This document shows positions 13,273-16,809 of a stretch of 16,809 nt of DNA, in pieces. The notes under the pieces were generated by a model. That model was not told the origin of the DNA. It ran no database searches and saw only the letters and a list, made by a program, of their open reading frames with translations. This stretch comes from DATJPY01 sp035506135 (GTDB lineage Bacteria > Myxococcota_A > UBA9160 > PR03). The stretch spans positions 1 through 16,809 of the forward strand of contig DATJPY010000098.1 of NCBI GenBank assembly GCA_035506135.1, written 5' to 3'. Each line of letters starts with the position of its first letter. Position 1 is the first letter of the stretch. The position numbers and the translations under genes were made by a program.

Positions 13273-13291
13273 CGGAGGGGACGAGTCTGGT

Positions 13292-14089
13292 CTAGGCAGC
13301 GCCTGGCGCTCCCTTCGTGATCCGACCGGCGAGGTTGCCGCCCTCACAGAGCAGGTCGGAGCCGGTGCAGGAGCGGCTCTCGTCGGACGCGAGGAAGAGG
13401 ATCGCGTTCGCGACGTCGCCGATCAGCTCGTCGAGCTTGCGCCCGCGCTGCGTCGCGAGGTGCGGCTGCAGGCGCGGGATCACCTTCTCGACGTCGACTC
13501 CCGGCGGCATGTAGGGCTGGATCATGTGCGCGCTGCCCGCCTCGGGACACACGGCGTTCACCCGGATCCCGTAGCGGCCGAGCTCGAGCGCGGCGACGCG
13601 TGTGATGCCGCGCACGGCCCACTTGCTCGCGGCGTACGCCACGATGCCGTTCTGTCCGCGCAGCCCGTCGACCGAGGCCACGTTCACGATCGAGCCGCCC
13701 CCGGCCGCGCGCATCGGCTCGATGGCCGATTTGATGCCGAGGAAGGTGCCGAGCTGGTTGACCCGCACCACGCGTTCGAAGTCGGCGACCTCGGTGTCGG
13801 CGATGGCCGCCATGTGGAGCACGGCGGCGTTGTTGACCAGCACGTCGAGCCGGCCGAAGCGCTGCACGACCTCCGCGACCGCCCGACGCCACTCCGCCTC
13901 GGCGCCGACGTCGAGATGCACGAAGCTCGCGGCGTCGCCGATCTCCTTGGCGACCGCGCGGCCGGGCTCGTCGAGGACGTCGGCGAGCACGACGCGCGCG
14001 CCCTCCGCCGCGAAGCGGCGAGCGGTCGCCTCGCCGGTGCCACGCGCCGCCCCCGTCACGATCGCGACCTTCGACTCGAGCCGGCCCAT
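13292..14089 (-). CDS. SDR, hydroxysteroid dehydrogenase-like (FabG3 type), 265 aa
   Basis: This is a classical NAD(P)-dependent short-chain dehydrogenase. It shows TGAARGTG (12-19), Asp37 after the second strand (a sign of NAD preference), the DV of LDVG, NNAA (86-89), Ser139 in VASVDG, Tyr152 and Lys156 in YAASK, and the C-terminal FLASDESRSCTGSDLLCEGG. The opening GRLESKVAIVTGAARGTG and the block VLADVLDEPGRAVAKEIGDA resemble M. tuberculosis FabG3 (Rv2002), a 3-alpha/20-beta-hydroxysteroid dehydrogenase, but SDRs of this type have many substrates. After the active site, PEAGSAHMIQPYMPPGVD replaces the common NPGxxxTPM, so the substrate lid differs. The ATG at 14089 has GGGAGGGG upstream, and this ribosome site can pair with CCTCCC 5' of it (14108-14114). 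The gene is single, convergent with the second P450, and divergent from the DsbA-like gene. Confidence 0.92.
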   Translation of the reverse strand: MGRLESKVAIVTGAARGTGEATARRFAAEGARVVLADVLDEPGRAVAKEIGDAASFVHLDVGAEAEWRRAVAEVVQRFGRLDVLVNNAAVLHMAAIADTEVADFERVVRVNQLGTFLGIKSAIEPMRAAGGGSIVNVASVDGLRGQNGIVAYAASKWAVRGITRVAALELGRYGIRVNAVCPEAGSAHMIQPYMPPGVDVEKVIPRLQPHLATQRGRKLDELIGDVANAILFLASDESRSCTGSDLLCEGGNLAGRITKGAPGAA

Positions 14090-14094
14090 GCGCC

Positions 14095-14114
14095 CCTCCC
14101 GTCGAGGCGGGAGG
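14095..14114 (-). promoter_or_regulatory. Hairpin covering the ribosome binding site of the SDR gene
   Basis: CCTCCCG (14095-14101) and CGGGAGG (14108-14114) form a 7-bp stem with a 6-base loop. On the SDR mRNA the GGGAGG ribosome site lies in this stem, 5 bases before the ATG, so folding could lower translation. The rest of the 107-bp gap to 14196 is GC-rich with a 12-bp palindrome CTCCGGCCGGAG (14176-14187) overlapping the GGAGG of the next gene; no gene is seen in it. Confidence 0.4.
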
Positions 14115-14196
14115 ATGGCGGCCGCCGCCGGCGCCGGCCAGCGCCGCGGCCCGCGGGCGGCTTCGCGGTGGTACGCTCCGGCCGGAGGACGACGCG

Positions 14197-14793
14197 ATGC
14201 AGCTTCCGCTCTACTTCGACTACGCCTGCCCCTGGGCCTACCTGGGCTCCTGCCGCGCCGAGGCCTACTTCCGCGACCTCGGCGTCGAGATCGACTTCCG
14301 GCCCGTCCACCTGCGCCGGCTGGTCGAGCCCGGCGTCGGGAAGCCGCCCGAGCTGGGGCCGCGCAAGCAGCGCAACGCCACGAGCGACGTCCGACACTGG
14401 GCGGAGATGATCGGCGTCGAGATCTCGCCCGACGCGCTCTACCGCTCGGACACGCAGCTCGCGCTGCGCTGCGCGCTGGCCGCGAAGGACGCCGGGCGCT
14501 TCCGCGAGTTCCACCATCCGGCGTACCGGGCGCGCTGGGCCGAGGCGCGCGACCTCTCCGACGAGGCGGTGCTGCGGAGCCTCCTGCGCGAGGCGGGGCT
14601 CGACGTCGAGGAGACGCTCGGGCGCGCCCGCTCGAGCGCGCTCGAGGAGTGCCTCACGCGCGACACCGAGGCGGCCATCGCGCGCGGCGTCTTCGGCGTG
14701 CCGACCGTCTTCGTGGGCGACGAGATGTTCTGGGGCAACGACCGCTTCGAGCTGGTGCGCTTCTACCTGCAGAAGGCACAGGCGGGCGGTTAG
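14197..14793 (+). CDS. DsbA-family thioredoxin-fold protein, 2-hydroxychromene-2-carboxylate isomerase-like, 198 aa
   Basis: This thioredoxin-fold protein is related to GST kappa and HCCA isomerase (NahD), with a helical insert. The active-site loop is YFDYACPWAYLGS (6-18). HCCA isomerases and GST kappa carry a catalytic Ser where this protein has Cys11; FrnE-like DsbA proteins have CPWCY, but here the second Cys is Ala14, so this is a one-cysteine active site. The C-terminal block AIARGVFGVPTVFVGDEMFWGNDR contains the cis-Pro and the GxxMFWGxDR motif typical of HCCA isomerases. A glutathione-dependent isomerase or transferase on an aromatic or lipid-breakdown intermediate is the likeliest role; a plain oxidoreductase is possible. 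There is no signal peptide, so it is cytoplasmic. ATG 14197 follows GGAGG (14184-14188) by 8 bases. A 10-bp hairpin comes right after the stop. Confidence 0.88.
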   Translation: MQLPLYFDYACPWAYLGSCRAEAYFRDLGVEIDFRPVHLRRLVEPGVGKPPELGPRKQRNATSDVRHWAEMIGVEISPDALYRSDTQLALRCALAAKDAGRFREFHHPAYRARWAEARDLSDEAVLRSLLREAGLDVEETLGRARSSALEECLTRDTEAAIARGVFGVPTVFVGDEMFWGNDRFELVRFYLQKAQAGG

Positions 14794-14794
14794 A

Positions 14795-14820
14795 GGAGGC
14801 CGACCCGAGAGTCGGCCTCC
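14795..14820 (+). terminator. Strong hairpin after the DsbA-like gene
   Basis: GGAGGCCGAC (14795-14804) and GTCGGCCTCC (14811-14820) form a perfect 10-bp stem with a 6-base loop, beginning one base after the stop codon. It has no T-run, as is common for terminators in very GC-rich genomes. Directly after it, CGCGCAGCGAGGCGAAG (14820-14836) is the exact inverse complement of 13103-13119 in the intergenic repeat region, so the hairpin may belong to the same repeat family. Confidence 0.6.
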
Positions 14821-14875
14821 GCGCAGCGAGGCGAAGTCTACGAAGCCGAACGAAGGTCACCGGCGAGGCGCGGAC

Positions 14876-16809
14876 GTGCGGCGTCGCGCGCTGCTGCTCG
14901 TGGTGGTGGCCGCCGCGCTCGCCGCCTGCGGCCGCCAGTCGCAGGAAGGCGCGCCGGTCCCCGTGGCCGCCGCGCCCGACGCGAGCGGCGCCACGGCGCC
15001 GACCTCGTTCACGGAGCAGGCGCAGGCCGCCGTTGCGAGCTCGCTCCCGCTCGCCGACCGGCAGGACTTCGAGGACGCGACGCGCGGGCTCCTCGCAACC
15101 GACGACGATCTCGTGATCCCCGGCCCGGGCGGCCGGCGCATCTGGGATCTCCAGGCCTACGCGTTCGTGACAGGCGACGCGCCCCTCAGCGTGAACCCGA
15201 GCCTCTGGCGCCAGGCGAAGCTCGACGGCACCCACGGGCTCTTCCAGGTGACCGACGGCGTCTATCAGGTGCGAGGCTACGACCTCTCGAACACGACGCT
15301 GATCGAGGGCCGGAGCGGCTGGATCGTGGTGGACTCGCTCACCTCGCAGGAGACCGCGGCGGCAGCGCTCGCGCTGGCGCGCCGCAAGCTCGGCGATCAC
15401 CCGATCTCGGCGATCGTGGTGACGCACAGCCACATCGACCACTTCGGCGGGCTCGAGGCGCTGGTTCCCGATCCGCAGGCGAGGCGGAGCCTCCGCATCG
15501 TGGCGCCCCGGGGCTTCATCGAGGAGGCGACCAGCGAGAACGTGCTGGCGGGGCCGGCGATGGGGCGCCGCGCCAGCTTCATGTACGGCATGCCGCTGCC
15601 GAGGAGCGCGCGCGGCCACGTCGATTCGGGCCTCGGCAAGGCGCCCGCGCAGGGCACGATCGGGATCCTCGAGCCGACCGACCTGGTCGACCGCACGCCG
15701 CAGGCGATGGAGATCGACGGCGTCCCGTTCGTGTTCGAGTACGTGCCGGAGTCCGAGGCGCCGGCCGAGCTCGCGTTCTATCTCCCCCGGGCGAAGGCGT
15801 TCTGCGGCGCGGAGATCGTGACGCACACGCTCCACAACCTGTACACGCTTCGAGGCGCCAAGGTGCGCGACGCCCTGCGCTGGAGCGGATACATCGATCA
15901 GTCGATCGCGCTCTTCCCCGACGTCGAGGTGGTCTTCGCCAGCCATCACTGGCCGGTGTGGGGCCACGATCGCGTCGTCGACTACCTGAAGAAGCAGCGC
16001 GACACGTACAAGTACATCCACGATCAGACCCTGCGCATGGCCAACGAGGGGCTCGGGCCGGAGGAGATCGCCGAGACGCTCGAGCTGCCCGACTCGCTGC
16101 GCAGCGCCTTCGCCGACCGCGGCTACTACGGCACCGTGCGCCACGACGCGAAGGCCGTCTACCAGATGTACTTCGGCTGGTTCGACGGCAACCCCGCCGA
16201 CCTCGATCCGCTGCCCCCGGTCGAGGCCTCCAGAAAGTACGTGGAGTTCATGGGCGGTGCGGCCGAGGTCAAGCGCAAGGCGCAGGCCTCCTTCGACCGC
16301 GGCGAGTACCGCTGGGTCGCGATGGTGATGAACCACGTCGTGTTCGCCGATCCCGACGACCGCGAGGCGAAGGAGCTCCTCGCGCGCGCCTACGACCAGC
16401 TCGGCTACCAGGCCGAGTCGGGGCCGTGGCGCGACGAGTACCTGACCGGCGCGTACGAGCTCCGGCACGGCGTCTCGAGCCCCGCCCTCACCCCGGCGAG
16501 CATCGCGGACGTGCTGCTCCACCTGCCCGCGGAGCGCTTCTTCGACTCGATGGCGGTGCGGCTCAACGGCCCGAAGGCGGTCGGAAAGGACGTCACGCTG
16601 AACTTCGTCTTCACCGATCTCGGCGAGTCTCACGTGGTCACGGTCGAGAATGCCGTCCTCCACCACGCGAAGCGCGACCCGGATCCGGGCGCGGCCGCCA
16701 CGGTGAAGCTGACGCGCGCGTTCCTGGTGCGCCTCGCCACCGGCCAGGCCGGCCTCCGCGAGATGATCTTCTCACCCGACCTCCACGTCGACGGCAGCCG
16801 CCTGGCGCT
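14876..16809 (+). CDS. MBL-fold alkylsulfatase (SdsA1/YjcS type), lipoprotein, cut by the right edge
   Basis: This hydrolyses sulfate esters of alkyl or similar alcohols with two zinc ions. About 644 codons are visible with no stop; the family is about 650-660 aa, so only a short tail is missing. The start MRRRALLLVVVAAALAACGR is a lipoprotein signal with lipobox LAAC and lipidated Cys18. The metallo-beta-lactamase motif THSHIDHFGG (183-192) gives ligands His184, His186, Asp188 and His189. Further expected ligands are Glu294 or a neighbour (VPESEAPAEL), Glu313 (FCGAEIVTH) and a His of SHHWPVWG (357-363). NLYTLRGAKVRDALRWSGYI and RGYYGTVRHDAKAVYQMYFG are family hallmarks, followed by the dimer domain and a C-terminal SCP2-like domain with RLNGPKA. 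The GTG at 14876 has GAGG 7 bases upstream. It could release alcohols from sulfate esters outside the cytoplasm for the oxidation genes nearby (inference). Confidence 0.94.
   Translation, partial: MRRRALLLVVVAAALAACGRQSQEGAPVPVAAAPDASGATAPTSFTEQAQAAVASSLPLADRQDFEDATRGLLATDDDLVIPGPGGRRIWDLQAYAFVTGDAPLSVNPSLWRQAKLDGTHGLFQVTDGVYQVRGYDLSNTTLIEGRSGWIVVDSLTSQETAAAALALARRKLGDHPISAIVVTHSHIDHFGGLEALVPDPQARRSLRIVAPRGFIEEATSENVLAGPAMGRRASFMYGMPLPRSARGHVDSGLGKAPAQGTIGILEPTDLVDRTPQAMEIDGVPFVFEYVPESEAPAELAFYLPRAKAFCGAEIVTHTLHNLYTLRGAKVRDALRWSGYIDQSIALFPDVEVVFASHHWPVWGHDRVVDYLKKQRDTYKYIHDQTLRMANEGLGPEEIAETLELPDSLRSAFADRGYYGTVRHDAKAVYQMYFGWFDGNPADLDPLPPVEASRKYVEFMGGAAEVKRKAQASFDRGEYRWVAMVMNHVVFADPDDREAKELLARAYDQLGYQAESGPWRDEYLTGAYELRHGVSSPALTPASIADVLLHLPAERFFDSMAVRLNGPKAVGKDVTLNFVFTDLGESHVVTVENAVLHHAKRDPDPGAAATVKLTRAFLVRLATGQAGLREMIFSPDLHVDGSRLA

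Noticed and set aside
13009..13291. CRISPR array
   Set aside because: There are only two copies of a 61-bp unit, 128 bp apart and with internal hairpins, and no regular spacers or cas genes; an intergenic repeat fits better.
14171..14189. TACGCTCCG before the DsbA-like gene, shared with operator copy 2 (minus strand)
   Set aside because: The 9-base match lacks the dyad arms (no ACGANAC or GTNTCGT). It is explained by the local palindrome CTCCGGCCGGAG overlapping the ribosome site.
14654..16666. Long minus-strand open frame (670 codons) opposite the alkylsulfatase
   Set aside because: The plus strand carries a full alkylsulfatase with zinc motif, lipobox and C-terminal domain. The antisense translation is low-complexity and rich in Arg, Val, Leu and His, as expected from the complement of GC-rich coding DNA.

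Overview
This window is very GC-rich DNA packed with genes and looks like a catabolic gene island from a high-GC bacterium. Most of it encodes lipid, steroid or terpenoid oxidation: two cytochromes P450, two flavoproteins, an acyl-CoA ligase, an acyl-CoA dehydrogenase, two short-chain dehydrogenases, a MaoC hydratase and an F420-type (LLM) oxidoreductase. The host cannot be fixed from sequence alone. An F420-type enzyme plus a FadD3/FadE30/IpdF-like trio fits Actinobacteria. The intergenic repeat style and a lipobox-bearing alkylsulfatase (Cys then Gly) would also fit an uncultured Gram-negative lineage with a large lipid-degrading repertoire, such as Myxococcota- or Binatota-like bacteria. 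No tRNA, rRNA, CRISPR array, transposase or phage gene was seen.

Layout. (1) Bases 1-3579, minus strand, one operon read right to left: KstD-like flavoprotein, SRPBCC (CoxG-like) protein with an unusual insert, cytochrome P450, and the start of a probable sulfotransferase that runs off the left edge. (2) 3580-3707 is a divergent promoter region, followed by a plus-strand TetR regulator (to 4352). (3) 4356-8336, minus strand: FadD3-like CoA ligase, DUF1214-type protein, UbiH/PHBH-type flavin monooxygenase. (4) 8337-8365 is a 29-bp divergent control region. (5) 8366-13008, plus strand: FadE30-like dehydrogenase, IpdF-like SDR, HtdZ-like MaoC hydratase, LLM oxidoreductase and a second P450. (6) 13009-13291 is a non-coding stretch of repeats and hairpins between convergent genes. 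(7) A minus-strand SDR (13292-14089), then plus-strand genes for a DsbA/HCCA-isomerase-like protein and a secreted alkylsulfatase that is cut by the right edge.

How it fits together. The divergent fadD3 / fadE30-ipdF arrangement is the one found in the Mycobacterium tuberculosis KstR2 regulon, where it acts on HIP, the bicyclic C/D-ring remnant of cholesterol. Here it sits beside a KstD-like dehydrogenase, two P450s and other oxygenases, so the substrate is probably a steroid or other polycyclic isoprenoid (inference). The other HIP-pathway genes (ipdAB, ipdC, echA20, fadA6, fadE31-33, kstR2) are absent from the window.

The main new observation is regulatory. A 19-bp AT-rich dyad of the form AYGANACnnnnnGTNTCGT occurs exactly twice, once in each divergent promoter region (3688-3706 and 8337-8355). 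It lies next to the start codon of the only transcription factor in the window. This suggests one TetR regulon, with an operator unlike that of KstR2, tying the KstD/P450 operon to the fadD3/fadE30 operons.
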